A DNA stretch of 64,000 nucleotides from Mycobacterium rhizamassiliense. GTDB taxonomy: Bacteria; Actinomycetota; Actinomycetes; Mycobacteriales; Mycobacteriaceae. Positions 18,707-28,060 of this stretch are shown here, piece by piece. The translations under genes and the position numbers were made by a program. A model generated the notes under the pieces. It was not told the DNA's origin, made no database searches, and saw only the letters and a program-made list of their open reading frames with translations. The stretch is from assembly GCF_900157375.1 (NCBI RefSeq), contig NZ_LT721901.1, forward strand, positions 248,001 to 312,000, given 5' to 3'. Position 1 is the first letter of the stretch. Each line of letters starts with the position of its first letter.

Positions 18707-19039
18707 TTATGTCGGGAGTTTGCTCTGATACTGCGGGCAGTACGCCGCAGTCGCGGCACCGATGATGGTTCCGGTGCCGTTGTCGCTCAGCCCGAGCGCC
18801 TTGCGCACGTCGGTGACGGTCTGGTCGAGCGTATTGCCGCCGGCCCAGTCCTGGCACACCGCGTGGCCGACCGTGATCATCTTCGAATCCGCGCCATTGT
18901 CCCAGCTAATGCCACCTTGCGTCAGCGCGTGCAGGTAAGCGTCATCCATGACATCGGCGCTCGCCATCGGGGCGGCGGCCAGGCAAAGGCCCCCCAGTGC
19001 GGCCACCACGGTGCCGGTCAACCGTGCCGTGCTCTTCAT
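18707..19039 (-). CDS. DUF732 secreted protein
   Basis: A 110-residue exported protein from ATG 19039, with GAGGAG seven bases upstream. A signal peptide (MKSTARLTGTVVAALGG, hydrophobic core, ending near APMASA) is followed by the DUF732 domain: DDAYLHALTQGGISW, a Cys in HAVCQDWAGG and a second in AYCPQY, which probably form a disulphide. DUF732 proteins are small secreted actinobacterial proteins with no known activity. It converges on the TetR gene with a 7-base gap. Confidence 0.88.
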   Translation of the reverse strand: MKSTARLTGTVVAALGGLCLAAAPMASADVMDDAYLHALTQGGISWDNGADSKMITVGHAVCQDWAGGNTLDQTVTDVRKALGLSDNGTGTIIGAATAAYCPQYQSKLPT

Positions 19040-19251
19040 TGTTGACTCCTCGATATGGGGATTACGTTCCTCGCGGAGCGAATCGTTGCTGACGCGCATT
19101 TGCGGCGTTCACTGGACACTGTCGCATACGCGGGGGTCGGGCGCCTGACATTGCCGAAATGCCCGCACCGGGCGGGGAGCCGGCCGTTCTGTCTGCCTGG
19201 CAGTTGCCACCCGGTCACGTCGCGGATACCTGTTCATGGCACGGTGCGCCT

Positions 19252-19725
19252 GTGGCAGGCGAAGCGCGGACCCATCCCCCACGCCTCATCGACCGCTTTC
19301 ATCAGTGGTGTGAGGCCGTCGTCGCCCGGCTACCGTTCGGGCTGGCGTCGGTCGTCGCGCCGACGTTTCTCGGCTTCTGCTTGATCAACGGCTTCACGTT
19401 CAGCGTCGACCTGGCGATCCTCACCGGCCTGCACAGCGGCCTCGGTGTAGCGGTGCCGATCGCCGTCACGGTCGCCTATGCGTGCGCGTTCACGCTCAGC
19501 TACGCGCTCAACCGCACCTTCAACTTTCAGTCCCACGCGCCGGTCGGGCCACAGCTCGCGATCTATGTGGTGGTGGTGATCGTCAACTACCTGGCCTTCA
19601 TCCTTGGGGTGTCCACCGGGCTGGCGGCCCTGGGCGTGCAGTACCAGCTGTCGCGCCTGGCGGCGGCGATCTGCGAGGCCGTGTACATGTACTCCGCGAT
19701 GCGGTGGTTGGTCTTCCGCCGATGA
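19252..19725 (+). CDS. GtrA-family membrane protein
   Basis: About 157 residues from GTG 19252; the frame is open to an ATG at 19159, but neither has a good ribosome site and GtrA proteins are short. Four membrane helices follow the GtrA pattern, with the conserved loop SYALNRTFNFQS between helices 2 and 3 and a basic MRWLVFRR tail. GtrA proteins are thought to move polyprenyl-linked sugars across the membrane or assist such transfer. No glycosyltransferase gene is adjacent. The stop overlaps an ATGA that could couple translation to the next gene. Confidence 0.8.
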   Translation: MAGEARTHPPRLIDRFHQWCEAVVARLPFGLASVVAPTFLGFCLINGFTFSVDLAILTGLHSGLGVAVPIAVTVAYACAFTLSYALNRTFNFQSHAPVGPQLAIYVVVVIVNYLAFILGVSTGLAALGVQYQLSRLAAAICEAVYMYSAMRWLVFRR

Positions 19726-19748
19726 TCCTCGGTGTTAGCGTCATCGGC

Positions 19749-20234
19749 GTGACCCTCAAAGACATCGCCCTAACCACCCTCGACGGCAAGCCGACCACGC
19801 TGGCCGAATTGTCCGACGGCGCAACGCTTGTCGTCAACGTAGCCTCCAAATGCGGGCTGACCCCGCAGTACACCGCGCTGGAGAAGCTGGCCAAGGATTA
19901 CGGCGGCCGCGGCCTGACGGTCGTCGGCGTCCCGTGCAACCAGTTCATGGGCCAGGAGCCGGGCAGCGCCGACGAGATCCAGGAATTCTGCTCGACGACC
20001 TACGGCGTGACGTTCCCGCTGCTGGCCAAGACCGACGTCAACGGCGACGACCGCCACCCGCTGTACGCCGAGCTGACCAAGGCCAACGATGCCGACGGCC
20101 AGGGCGGCGACATCCAGTGGAACTTCGAGAAATTCCTGATCGGGCCCGGCGGTGAGGTGGCGAATCGCTTCCGGCCCCGCACCGAGCCCGACGCCCCCGA
20201 GGTGATCAGCGCGATCGAGGCCGTGCTGCCTTAG
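19749..20234 (+). CDS. Glutathione peroxidase-family thiol peroxidase
   Basis: A 161-residue member of the GPx family starting at GTG 19749; an in-frame ATG at 19722 overlaps the gtrA stop and is an alternative. The peroxidatic Cys is in NVASKCGLTPQY, the Gln partner in PCNQFMGQEPG and the Trp in IQWNFEKFLI, completing the catalytic set. Because mycobacteria lack glutathione, such enzymes normally use thioredoxin to reduce peroxides. The second Cys (EFCSTTYG) is a candidate resolving residue. It converges on the acidic repeat gene with a 4-base overlap. Confidence 0.92.
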   Translation: MTLKDIALTTLDGKPTTLAELSDGATLVVNVASKCGLTPQYTALEKLAKDYGGRGLTVVGVPCNQFMGQEPGSADEIQEFCSTTYGVTFPLLAKTDVNGDDRHPLYAELTKANDADGQGGDIQWNFEKFLIGPGGEVANRFRPRTEPDAPEVISAIEAVLP

Positions 20235-20617
20235 TCCTTGGAGTCCTTGGACTTGTCGTCGTCGGAGTCCTCGTCGTCGGAGTCCTTGGCCTTATCGTCG
20301 TCGGAGTCCTCGTCGTCGGAGTCCTCGTCGTCAGAGTCGTCGTCAGAGTCGTCGTCGTCAGACTCGCCGTCGGACTTGGCGGACTTGGACTTCTCGCCGT
20401 CGGAGTCCTCGTCGTCGGAGTCCTCGTCATCCTCGTCGGACTCCCCAGCCTGCTCGGCTTTGTCGGCGTACTTCGTCAGGAGCCCGGCGAGCTGGCGAGC
20501 CTCTTCCGGTTCCAACGAGTCTTCGAATAGCGACTTGTCGTCCTCAGAGATGCGCTCGACGTAGACCGCACCACCCTCGACACCGACATCCCACCGGCCG
20601 CCTTCGTAACCACCCAT
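20231..20617 (-). CDS. Acidic Asp/Ser-repeat protein
   Basis: A 128-residue protein with two parts. Residues 1-58 look folded (MGGYEGGRWDVGVEGGAVYV, then an EPEEARQLAGLLTKYADKAE helix). Residues 59-128 are low-complexity repeats of DSDDED type with interspersed Lys, a highly negative disordered tail. GGAAGG lies seven bases before the ATG. The N-terminal half occurs in small actinobacterial hypothetical proteins; I do not know its role. The tail's DNA repeat makes its length likely to vary among strains. It overlaps the stop of the peroxidase gene by 4 bases. Confidence 0.75.
   Translation of the reverse strand: MGGYEGGRWDVGVEGGAVYVERISEDDKSLFEDSLEPEEARQLAGLLTKYADKAEQAGESDEDDEDSDDEDSDGEKSKSAKSDGESDDDDSDDDSDDEDSDDEDSDDDKAKDSDDEDSDDDKSKDSKD
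20240..20443. repeat. Imperfect tandem repeats encoding the Asp/Ser tail
   Basis: Repeated units built from GTCGTCGGAGTCCTC and shorter GTCGTC blocks cover about 200 bases. They encode the acidic tail of the minus-strand gene, and their phase is a multiple of three, so copy-number change would keep the frame. Confidence 0.75.
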
Positions 20618-20713
20618 GACCCCGCCTTCCGATTAGACCTGATTCCCAGCACTACGGCGTCGGTTACCCGCTTCTCAGCACGGCACAACGCCCGGGCGAG
20701 ATGCGGACGGCAT

Positions 20714-20746
20714 GAAAACGGCCCCCGGAGAATCTCCGGGGGCCGT
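20714..20746 (-). terminator. Intrinsic terminator of the tRNA-Met gene
   Basis: A 14-bp perfect inverted repeat (arms 20718-20731 and 20733-20746) nine bases past the tRNA 3' end. Read on the minus strand the stem is followed by TTTT, a textbook Rho-independent terminator. Confidence 0.9.
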
Positions 20747-20754
20747 CCCGCTAG

Positions 20755-20828
20755 TAGCGGGGACAGGATTCGAACCTGCGACCTCTGGGTTATGAGCCCA
20801 GCGAGCTACCGAGCTGCTCCACCCCGCG
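20755..20828 (-). tRNA. Initiator tRNA-Met (CAT)
   Basis: A complete 74-nt cloverleaf without encoded CCA. Acceptor stem CGCGGGG/CCCCGCT has an unpaired C1-U72 end; the anticodon stem CTGGG/CCCAG surrounds the loop CTCATAA with anticodon CAT; the T arm is GCAGG-TTCGAAT-CCTGT. Three consecutive G-C pairs under the anticodon loop and the open first pair are the marks of the initiator tRNA rather than the elongator. Confidence 0.95.
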
Positions 20829-20901
20829 TTGGTAAATGAGAGGTTACCGAACCGGTGTCGAGCCAACCAAATCGCGGGCTAAGTAGGCGCAACGGGCCAG
20901 C

Positions 20902-21429
20902 TCAGTGGGTGGGCGGCCGCAGCCCATACCGCTGCGCGATGTCGTCCATCCACGCCGGCGAGCCGTAGGTGATGCCGTACTTGGTCGCCAACTCACCGAA
21001 CTCCGGCAGCTCGTGCAGCGGCTTGCCGGCCGAGTCGGCCGCGTGCTCGTCGAGCAGCTCCCCCAGCTCGCGGAAGTAGTGCTCGAATCCGCCGGGGGTG
21101 ATGATCTCGATGATGCGGCCGGGCACGCTGCCGGCGTTCCACATCGCGTGCATCTGGCCGCGCGGCTTGGTGATGTAACCGCCGGGGCCGAGCACCACCT
21201 CGCTGTCGTCGGACCGGAAGCCGATCTCGCCGGCCAGCACGTACGAGTGCTCGTCCTCGCGGGTATGGCGGTGCGCGGCGGAGATGAAGCCGACCTCGAA
21301 CGGATGCTCGACGATGGACACCTCGCCGTTGTTGTTCTTGCCGGATAGCTTGAACGTCGCGCCGAAGCCCGGAATGGCTGCGTAGTCACCCTCCCCGGGC
21401 TGCACGACCGAAACCCCGATGTTGGCCAT
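20902..21429 (-). CDS. Cupin domain-containing protein
   Basis: A 175-residue cupin. The metal-binding first motif is seen in SAAHRHTREDEHSYVLAGEIGF (His-His-Glu with the downstream Glu), and the second in PRGQMHAMWNAG with its His. It therefore probably binds one metal ion. The C-terminal 60 residues are helical. Members include dioxygenases, isomerases and regulators, so the reaction is open. It lies 12 bases after the nitroreductase gene and ends the three-gene cluster headed by an HD protein. Confidence 0.85.
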   Translation of the reverse strand: MANIGVSVVQPGEGDYAAIPGFGATFKLSGKNNNGEVSIVEHPFEVGFISAAHRHTREDEHSYVLAGEIGFRSDDSEVVLGPGGYITKPRGQMHAMWNAGSVPGRIIEIITPGGFEHYFRELGELLDEHAADSAGKPLHELPEFGELATKYGITYGSPAWMDDIAQRYGLRPPTH

Positions 21430-21441
21430 TGACGCTCCTTC

Positions 21442-22128
21442 CTATGCGCTCACTGCGTCCTGTGGTGGCCACAGCGGCTGCGGCACCTCGAGACCGAACG
21501 GCTTGCCCCAGTGGTTTCGGGACGAAACCTCTTGCACGGGATGGCGATTGGCTGCCACGCCCCAGTTGCCCAACGGGTAACCGAGCGTCAGCATCGCCGA
21601 CATCTTCCAGCCTTCCTCGACCGGCACACCGAGCAACCCGTTCACCTCGTCCTCGAAATTGCGCAGCACCATCGTCATGACCCCGCCGACACCCTCGGCA
21701 CGCGCGGCGAGCAACGCGCTCCAGATCGCCGGGTAGATGTTGGCGCCGCCGAGGTCGTCGATCGCGAAGACGAAGAGCAGCAGCGGGATTTCCTCGAAAT
21801 GGTCGGCCAGGTAATCGCCCGAGCCCTTCATCCGCCGCATCGTCGCGACATGCGCGGCGGCGTCGGCACCGGGCGCCGTCGCCACCATCGGTCCGGTCCC
21901 CGTTTGGAACTTCTCGTACTCCAGCGCGCGGGCCCGCCGGAACAGTTGAGCGAACGCAGCGATGAGCTCCGGATCGTCGACCGCTAGGAAGTGCCAGCGT
22001 TGCGTGTTGCCCCCGTTGGGGGCGCGCACGGCCGCGTCGAGGATGCGGGCCTGCGTCTCGAGCGGGACCGGATCCGGCCGCAGCCGCCGCATCATCCTGG
22101 TGGTGTAAAGGCCTTCGTAGATGTCCAT
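21442..22128 (-). CDS. Nitroreductase-family protein
   Basis: A 228-residue FMN-type nitroreductase from ATG 22128; the open frame further upstream runs through the HD gene and is not real. The N-terminal LYTTRMMRRLRPDPVP carries the Arg residues that bind FMN phosphate; AAVRAPNGGNTQRW follows, and GVGGVMTM marks the second FMN contact. The C-terminal HPVQEV is usual for the family. It would reduce a nitro, enone or quinone substrate using NAD(P)H. It starts 17 bases after the HD gene, so it is in the same operon. Confidence 0.88.
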   Translation of the reverse strand: MDIYEGLYTTRMMRRLRPDPVPLETQARILDAAVRAPNGGNTQRWHFLAVDDPELIAAFAQLFRRARALEYEKFQTGTGPMVATAPGADAAAHVATMRRMKGSGDYLADHFEEIPLLLFVFAIDDLGGANIYPAIWSALLAARAEGVGGVMTMVLRNFEDEVNGLLGVPVEEGWKMSAMLTLGYPLGNWGVAANRHPVQEVSSRNHWGKPFGLEVPQPLWPPQDAVSA

Positions 22129-22145
22129 TTCGCCGTTCCGTCCCG

Positions 22146-22796
22146 CTACTCGGGCCAGGTGTTGCGCAGGATGATGTCGACGAAGTTGTCGCGGTCGAAC
22201 GTCGGGTCGAAGTGCTGCAGCACGTCGGCGTTGACGGTGCCGAAGGTGCTGTGCGGGCGGTGCTTCATGCCGTCGTTGAACGCCGTCAGGATGCGCTGCT
22301 TGAAATCCGGCCGCGGGTGGGCGGCGGTTACGGCCGCAAGGGCCTCCGGGGCAAGGTCGTCGCGGCCGATGCCGAGCACGTCGGTCTCGACACCCGCGGT
22401 GACCAAGGCGATTTCGGGTGCGAGGAAGTCCGGTATGCCGGGGGTGGTGTGTAACGCGATGCCCAACCACACCTTGTCAGCATCGGCCTGTTCGACGCCG
22501 TGGTCCAGCAGGAATTCGCGGGCCAGGTTGGCGCTGTCCACTTCGAAGCGCAGGTTCGAGGTGCGGTAGCGCTCGGTCAGGCCCATGTCGTGGAACATCG
22601 CGCCGGCGTACAGCAGCTCCAGGTCGGGCTCGATTCCGCGACGGCGGCCCTGCAGCGCACCGAACAGGAACACGCGGCGCGAGTGGTCGAACAGCAGATC
22701 GTCCTCGGCGCCGCGAATGAACTCGGTGATGTCGCGCACCAGCGCGGTGTCCGGGATGACGACGTCGGCGATGGTGTCCATCAACTGAATATCCAT
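22146..22796 (-). CDS. HD domain-containing hydrolase
   Basis: A 216-residue HD-superfamily metal-dependent hydrolase from ATG 22796, with AAGGAG about nine bases upstream. The metal ligands are His in LLFDHSRRVFLFG, the His-Asp pair in GAMFHDMGL and His in ALHTTPGIPDFLAPE. Placement of the third histidine recalls the cyanamide-hydratase-like branch of the family, whose fungal members hydrate small nitriles; that assignment is tentative. It is the first gene of an operon with the nitroreductase and cupin genes, divergent from a GlxA-type regulator. Confidence 0.85.
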   Translation of the reverse strand: MDIQLMDTIADVVIPDTALVRDITEFIRGAEDDLLFDHSRRVFLFGALQGRRRGIEPDLELLYAGAMFHDMGLTERYRTSNLRFEVDSANLAREFLLDHGVEQADADKVWLGIALHTTPGIPDFLAPEIALVTAGVETDVLGIGRDDLAPEALAAVTAAHPRPDFKQRILTAFNDGMKHRPHSTFGTVNADVLQHFDPTFDRDNFVDIILRNTWPE

Positions 22797-22907
22797 GATC
22801 TTGGTCTCCTTGGTTAGGCGGTCTGGAGAGTCAGTTTGCCGACGCGCAGGCGATTCGACCTTCGGCGTTCGAGCCGTCCTGTCCACAGAAAGCGACACAA
22901 TGGCTGG

Positions 22908-23870
22908 GTGGCGCAAAGTTCGCGGGTGGTGGTGATCGTCGTCTTCGACGGGGTGACGCTGTTAGACGTCGCGGGGGCGGGTGAGGTCTTCGTCGAGGCC
23001 AACCGGTTCGGCGCCGACTACCGGCTGAAGATCGCGTCGCTGGACGGCGACGACGTGACCTCGTCGATCGGGACCCGGCTGGGCGTCACCGACAGCATCT
23101 CGTCGATCGAATCCGCGGATACCGTGCTGGTCGCCGGCAGCGACGACCTGCCGGGCCGGCCGATCGACCCCGCGCTCGTGGAGGCCGTCAGGGCGATGTC
23201 GGCGCGGACCCGGCGGATGGGGTCCATCTGCACCGGGTCGTTCGTCCTCGCCCAAGCTGGGCTGCTCAGCGGCCGGCGCGCCACCACGCACTGGCACGAT
23301 GCCCGGCGGCTGGGCCGGGCCTTCCGCGACATCACCGTCGAGCCGGACGCGATCTTCGTCCGCGACGGCGACGTGTTCACCTCGGCCGGTATCTCGTCGG
23401 GCATCGACCTGGCGCTCGCGCTCGTCGAAATGGACTACGGCAGCGCGCTGGTCCGCGACGTGGCCCGCTGGCTGGTCGTCTATCTCAAACGCGCCGGCGG
23501 CCAATCGCAATTCTCGGTGTTGGTCGAGGCCGACCCGCCGCCACAGTCGCCGCTGCGCGCGGTCACCGACGCGATCGCGGCCGACCCCGCCGGCGACCAC
23601 AGCGTGAAAAGGCTTGCGGCCCGGGCATCTTTGAGCACCCGTCAGCTGACCCGGCTGTTTCAGTCCGAGCTGGGTATGAGCCCGGCCCGCTACGTCGAAT
23701 TGGTCCGCATCGACTTCGCCCGCGGCGCACTGGAATCCGGCCGGTCGGTCACCGAGACCGCGGGCATGGCCGGCTTCGGCAGCACCGAGACGCTGCGACG
23801 GGTGTTCGTCAACCACCTGGGCATCAGCCCGAAGGCCTACCGGGGCAGGTTCCAAACCGCCTACGCGTGA
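22908..23870 (+). CDS. GlxA-family AraC-type regulator
   Basis: About 320 residues from GTG 22908. The N-terminal half is a DJ-1/PfpI fold (VVVIVVFDGVTLLDVAGAGE, then the elbow GSICTGSFVLAQAGLL with its Cys). The C-terminal ~100 residues carry the AraC double helix-turn-helix (LAARASLSTRQLTRLFQSEL, then GFGSTETLRRVFVNHLGISP). Regulators of this kind bind small ligands in the DJ-1 domain and commonly control amine or amide catabolism. It is divergent from the HD-nitroreductase-cupin operon with a 111-base spacer and is its likely activator (inference). Confidence 0.9.
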   Translation: MAQSSRVVVIVVFDGVTLLDVAGAGEVFVEANRFGADYRLKIASLDGDDVTSSIGTRLGVTDSISSIESADTVLVAGSDDLPGRPIDPALVEAVRAMSARTRRMGSICTGSFVLAQAGLLSGRRATTHWHDARRLGRAFRDITVEPDAIFVRDGDVFTSAGISSGIDLALALVEMDYGSALVRDVARWLVVYLKRAGGQSQFSVLVEADPPPQSPLRAVTDAIAADPAGDHSVKRLAARASLSTRQLTRLFQSELGMSPARYVELVRIDFARGALESGRSVTETAGMAGFGSTETLRRVFVNHLGISPKAYRGRFQTAYA

Positions 23871-23873
23871 CGG

Positions 23874-26852
23874 CTACTTCGTGTTGTTGTACTTGGTGAT
23901 GGCGTCGTCGAGGCGTTGCAGCGCCGCGCCGTAGCCCGCGAAATCGCCCTTCTTCTGCGCGTCCTTCGCGGCGCCGAGCGCGCTCTGAATCTCCTGCAGC
24001 GCAGCGGCTTTCGCCGGCGACAACGTCGTCGCACCGTCCGGGGCGGGCGGTACCGCAGCCGGCGGAGGCGAGCCAGGCGGCGGTGGCGTGCCCTGCGGCG
24101 CGGGCGGGCTCTGCGGAGCACCACCGCCATCGGTGGGAACGATCCCCGTCGCGGCCGCACCCGCACCGGGCCCGAACAGACCCGTCAGTGCATCACCCAC
24201 GGTGGGCCCGTAGCCGATCTTGTCGTTGTACATCATCGCCACGCGGATCAGCCGCGGGTACGACGACGCGGCGTCGCTGGCGCCCGGGGAGGCATAGACC
24301 GGCTCGACATAAAGCAGCCCGCCCTGAGCCACCGGCAGCGTGAGCAGGTTGCCCCAACGTATTCGGTTCTGGTTGTCGCGCCCGATCACACCGAGGTCCT
24401 GCGAGACCGCCGGGTCGGTGGTGATCGCGTTATTGGCCAGCTTCGGTCCGTTGACCTGACCCGGAATGGTCAGCACGGTGATCCTGCCGTACGTCGAGGG
24501 ATCGGAACTGGCGCTGATGTAGGCGGCCAGATAGTCACGCTTGAACCTGTTCATCGCGCTCGTCAGCTGGTACGACGACGAATTATCGTTCTTCGCAATG
24601 TTTTTCGCGACGATGTAGTACGGCGGCTGATAGCTGCTGGCGGTCGGGTTCGGGTCCAGCGGCACGTCCCAGAAGTCAGACGTGGAGAAGAACGTCACCG
24701 GGTCGTTGACGTGGTACTTGGCCAGCAGCATGCGCTGCACCTTGAACAGGTCCTCGGGGTAGCGCAGGTGCTCGGCGAGCTCGGGGGTGATGTCGCTCTT
24801 GGGCTTGACCGTCCCCGGGAACACCTGCATCCAGGCCTTGAGCACCGGGTCCTGTTCATCCTGCGCGTAAAGCGACACGGTGCCGTCGTAGGCATCGACG
24901 GTGGCCTTCACCGAGTTCCGGATGTAGGACACCTGCTTGTCCGGGCCCAGGTGGTTGAACGCCACCTCGGTGGAGTCCGCGGTGGCCGACTCCAGTGACG
25001 TCAGTTCGGAATACGGGTAGTTGTCCAGCGTGGTGTAGCCGTCCACGATCCACACCAGCCGCTTGTTCACGATCGCCGGGTACACCGAGCTGTCGGTCGT
25101 CAGCCACGGCGCGACCGCCTCCACCCGCGCCGCCGGATCGCGGTTGAACAGGATCTTGCTGTTCGAGCCAATCACGCTGGAGAACAAGAAGTTTCGCTCG
25201 GCGAACTTGGCCGCGAACACGCTGCGCGACAGCCAGTCGCCGATCGGGACTCCGCCCATCCCGGTGTAGGTGTAGTTCTTGGTCTCGGTGTTGGTCTCGT
25301 AGTCGTATTCGCGGTCGGCACCGTTCTTGCCGACGATCGCGTAGTCGGCCGCCGTATTGGAGATGACTGGACCGAAGTAGATGCGCGGCTGGTCCAGCGG
25401 CGCGGGCCCGTCGGATACCACGCCGCCGTTGGCTCCGACGACGTTGACCATGAACTCCGGGTAGCCACCGTTTTGGGTGGGGTCGTTGGCGATGCCGCGC
25501 ACCGTGTTGGCCGGCGAGGCGATGAATCCGTTGCCGTGGGTGTAGACGGTGTGCCGGTTGATCCAGTCGCGCTGGTTGTCAATCAGCCTGTCCGGGTTGA
25601 GTTCCCGGGCCGCCACGACGTAGTCGCGCAGTGCGCCGTTGCGGTCCAGGTAGCGGTCGATGGACAGCTGGTCGGGAAAGTAGTAGAAGTTCTTGCCCTG
25701 CTGGAACTGGGTGAACGCCGGGCTGATGATCGTGGGGTCGAGCAGCCGGATGTTCGACGTGGTGGCGCGGTCGGCCGCGACCTGCTGGGCGTTGGCCGGG
25801 CTGTCGCCGCTGTAGTTGCGGTACGTCACCTGATCCGCCGTCAGGCCGTAGGCCTGCCGGGTCGCGGCGATGCTGCGGCCGATGTATTCGCTTTCCTTTT
25901 GGGCGGCGTTGGGTCGGACGCTGATCTGCTCGACGACCAACGGCCAGCCGGCGCCGACGATCAGCGACGACAGCAGCAACAGCACCAGCCCGATGGCCGG
26001 GATCCGCAAGTCGCGGAACATGACCGCGGAGAACACCGCGGCAGCGCAGATCAGCGCGATCGCCGCCAGGATCAGCTTCGCCGGCAGCACGGCGTTGATG
26101 TCGGTGTAGCCCGCGCCGGTGAACGGCTTACCGCCGCGCGTGTGCGACAACAGCTCGTAGCGGTCCAGCCAATACGCGACGGCCTTGAGCACCACCAGCG
26201 TTCCGATCAGGCTGACCAGCTGGATGCGGGCCGATCGGCTCAGCGCGCCGGTGCGCCCGGACAGCCGAATGCCACCAAAGATGTAATGCGACAACAGGTT
26301 CGCGATGAAGGCCAGGAACACCGCGACAAAGATGTAGCTGAGCACCAGCCGGTAGAAGGGCAGCTCGAACGCGTAGAAGCCGAGGTCCTTGCCGAACTGC
26401 GGATCCCGGATGCCGAAGTTGCCGCCGTGCAGGAACAGCTGGATCCGCACCCAATAGCTCTGCGCGATGATGCCGGCCAGCAGGCCGATGGCCACCGGGA
26501 CCCCGATTCCCACCGTCCGCAGCCGCGACACCACGACGCTGCGATACCGCGCCACCGGGTCGTTGTCGTTGCTCGGGACGAACACCGGGCGGGTGCGATA
26601 GGCGATCGCCAGGCCGGCGAACACGATGCCGCCGACCAGCAGGCCGGCGACGAAAAACACGACGATCCGGGTGACGAGCACGGTGGTGAACACCGAGCGG
26701 TAGCCGAGCTCGCCGAACCACAGCCAGTCGACGTATGCGTCGACCAGTCGCGGCCCCGCGAGCAGCAAAGCGATCACACCCAGTGCGATCAAGATCAGAA
26801 TCCGACTCCGGCGAGTCAGCTTCGGCATCCGTGCGGTGGGCCGCATCCCCAC
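23874..26852 (-). CDS. UPF0182 family membrane protein (Rv3193c-like)
   Basis: A 992-residue protein. Seven or so membrane helices occupy residues ~18-290, starting after a basic head ([12 protein letters not shown]). A large extracytoplasmic domain follows (~300-900), then a Pro/Ala/Gly linker and a final helical segment. Sequence and length match the UPF0182 family and M. tuberculosis Rv3193c as I recall it. Function is unknown; the layout suggests a cell-envelope role. It lies 89 bases downstream of the PDZ-protease gene on the same strand, as in M. tuberculosis. This gene marks the left edge of the conserved block. Confidence 0.95.
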   Translation of the reverse strand: MGMRPTARMPKLTRRSRILILIALGVIALLLAGPRLVDAYVDWLWFGELGYRSVFTTVLVTRIVVFFVAGLLVGGIVFAGLAIAYRTRPVFVPSNDNDPVARYRSVVVSRLRTVGIGVPVAIGLLAGIIAQSYWVRIQLFLHGGNFGIRDPQFGKDLGFYAFELPFYRLVLSYIFVAVFLAFIANLLSHYIFGGIRLSGRTGALSRSARIQLVSLIGTLVVLKAVAYWLDRYELLSHTRGGKPFTGAGYTDINAVLPAKLILAAIALICAAAVFSAVMFRDLRIPAIGLVLLLLSSLIVGAGWPLVVEQISVRPNAAQKESEYIGRSIAATRQAYGLTADQVTYRNYSGDSPANAQQVAADRATTSNIRLLDPTIISPAFTQFQQGKNFYYFPDQLSIDRYLDRNGALRDYVVAARELNPDRLIDNQRDWINRHTVYTHGNGFIASPANTVRGIANDPTQNGGYPEFMVNVVGANGGVVSDGPAPLDQPRIYFGPVISNTAADYAIVGKNGADREYDYETNTETKNYTYTGMGGVPIGDWLSRSVFAAKFAERNFLFSSVIGSNSKILFNRDPAARVEAVAPWLTTDSSVYPAIVNKRLVWIVDGYTTLDNYPYSELTSLESATADSTEVAFNHLGPDKQVSYIRNSVKATVDAYDGTVSLYAQDEQDPVLKAWMQVFPGTVKPKSDITPELAEHLRYPEDLFKVQRMLLAKYHVNDPVTFFSTSDFWDVPLDPNPTASSYQPPYYIVAKNIAKNDNSSSYQLTSAMNRFKRDYLAAYISASSDPSTYGRITVLTIPGQVNGPKLANNAITTDPAVSQDLGVIGRDNQNRIRWGNLLTLPVAQGGLLYVEPVYASPGASDAASSYPRLIRVAMMYNDKIGYGPTVGDALTGLFGPGAGAAATGIVPTDGGGAPQSPPAPQGTPPPPGSPPPAAVPPAPDGATTLSPAKAAALQEIQSALGAAKDAQKKGDFAGYGAALQRLDDAITKYNNTK

Positions 26853-26941
26853 TGGCTACGCTCCCTGGTCAAGGTGGCTGGCGTCGATTCAGTTTATTGG
26901 CGCGGACACAACTCTACGCATCGCCGCACGGCGATTGCGGG

Positions 26942-27964
26942 CTAGCAGCTCGGTGGCTGACCTCCCGAGGTGACCGCGTGCAACGCGTCCACCGCTCCGC
27001 TGAGGTTGTCGACCTTCACCAGGCGCAGGCCGGACGGATTGTCCGAGCTGGCCTCATAGCAATTCTTGGCGGGCACCAGGAACACCGTGGCCCCGGCGGC
27101 GTGGGCGGCGGCCATCTTGTGGGTGATGCCGCCGATCTGTCCGACCTTGCCGTCCGACGTGATGGTGCCGGTCCCGGCGACGAACGTCGATCCGGCCAGC
27201 CCGCCGGTGGTGAGCTTGTCGACGACGGCCAGGCTGAACATCAGTCCCGCCGACGGGCCGCCGACGTTGGCGAGATTGAAGTCGACGACGAACGGCGCCC
27301 AGGGCGCGTCGAGCACCGCGACTCCCATGAAGCCGTAGTCGCGATCCTTGTTGGTGCCCAGTGTGATCTGGGCGACGCCGGCCGGCTCGTTCTTGCGGCG
27401 GTAGTCGATCGTCACCACCTGCCCGGGCTTGGTGTTCTTCAGGTATCCGGTGAACTGCTCGACGTTGACGACGGGATCGCCGTCGACCGCGTCGATGGCG
27501 TCGCCGTCCTTGAGCTTGCCCGCCGACGGGCCGGGATCGGTGACCGAGGCGACCGTCACCGCGGGCGCGTACTTCAGGTATCCCAGTGCGGCATAGGCGG
27601 CGCTGTCCTCGGAGTTCTTGAAGTCGGCGCTGTTGGCCTTGTCCACGTCGTCACGCGACTTGCCGGGCGGGTAGATGAGGTCGCGCGGGACCAGCTGTTC
27701 CTGCCCGGACAACCACAGCGTCAAGGCCTCGCCCAGGCTCAGGTCGTCGCGCTGGGACACCGTCGTCATGTTGAGGTGGCCGGTGGTCGGGTGGGTCTGG
27801 GTGCCCTGAATCGCGACGACTTCTTTGCCGTCGACCTCACCGAGGGTGTCGAACGTCGGACCGGGGCCCAGCGAGACGAACGGCACCGTCACCACGGCGA
27901 GCAGCACGCCGAAGACCAGGATCGGCACCAGCGCGACCATCAGGGTCAGAATCCGCCTGTTCAC
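26942..27964 (-). CDS. PDZ domain Lon-like serine protease (Rv3194c-like)
   Basis: A 340-residue membrane-anchored protease. One N-terminal helix (residues ~6-30) is followed by an extracytoplasmic PDZ domain (~125-205) and a Lon-type (S16) proteolytic domain (~210-335). The catalytic Ser is in VGGPSAGLMF and the Lys partner in GITHKMAAAHAAG, giving a Ser-Lys dyad. This is the YlbL/Rv3194c type, thought to cut proteins at the outer face of the membrane. It is divergent from the metalloprotease-like gene, with a 96-base spacer. Confidence 0.93.
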   Translation of the reverse strand: MNRRILTLMVALVPILVFGVLLAVVTVPFVSLGPGPTFDTLGEVDGKEVVAIQGTQTHPTTGHLNMTTVSQRDDLSLGEALTLWLSGQEQLVPRDLIYPPGKSRDDVDKANSADFKNSEDSAAYAALGYLKYAPAVTVASVTDPGPSAGKLKDGDAIDAVDGDPVVNVEQFTGYLKNTKPGQVVTIDYRRKNEPAGVAQITLGTNKDRDYGFMGVAVLDAPWAPFVVDFNLANVGGPSAGLMFSLAVVDKLTTGGLAGSTFVAGTGTITSDGKVGQIGGITHKMAAAHAAGATVFLVPAKNCYEASSDNPSGLRLVKVDNLSGAVDALHAVTSGGQPPSC

Positions 27965-28060
27965 GCCGATTACCCTAACCGGACGCCGATCGGGCTCGTT
28001 CAGCTACAAGCAGGACCCGAGGTCGCGCTTTCCATTCCTGCGGTGGGTACCGTTGTGGTT

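Noticed and set aside
20240..20443. Regular repeats that might suggest a CRISPR or VNTR array
   Set aside because: There are no unique spacers; the repeats are in phase with, and explained by, the acidic coding tail.
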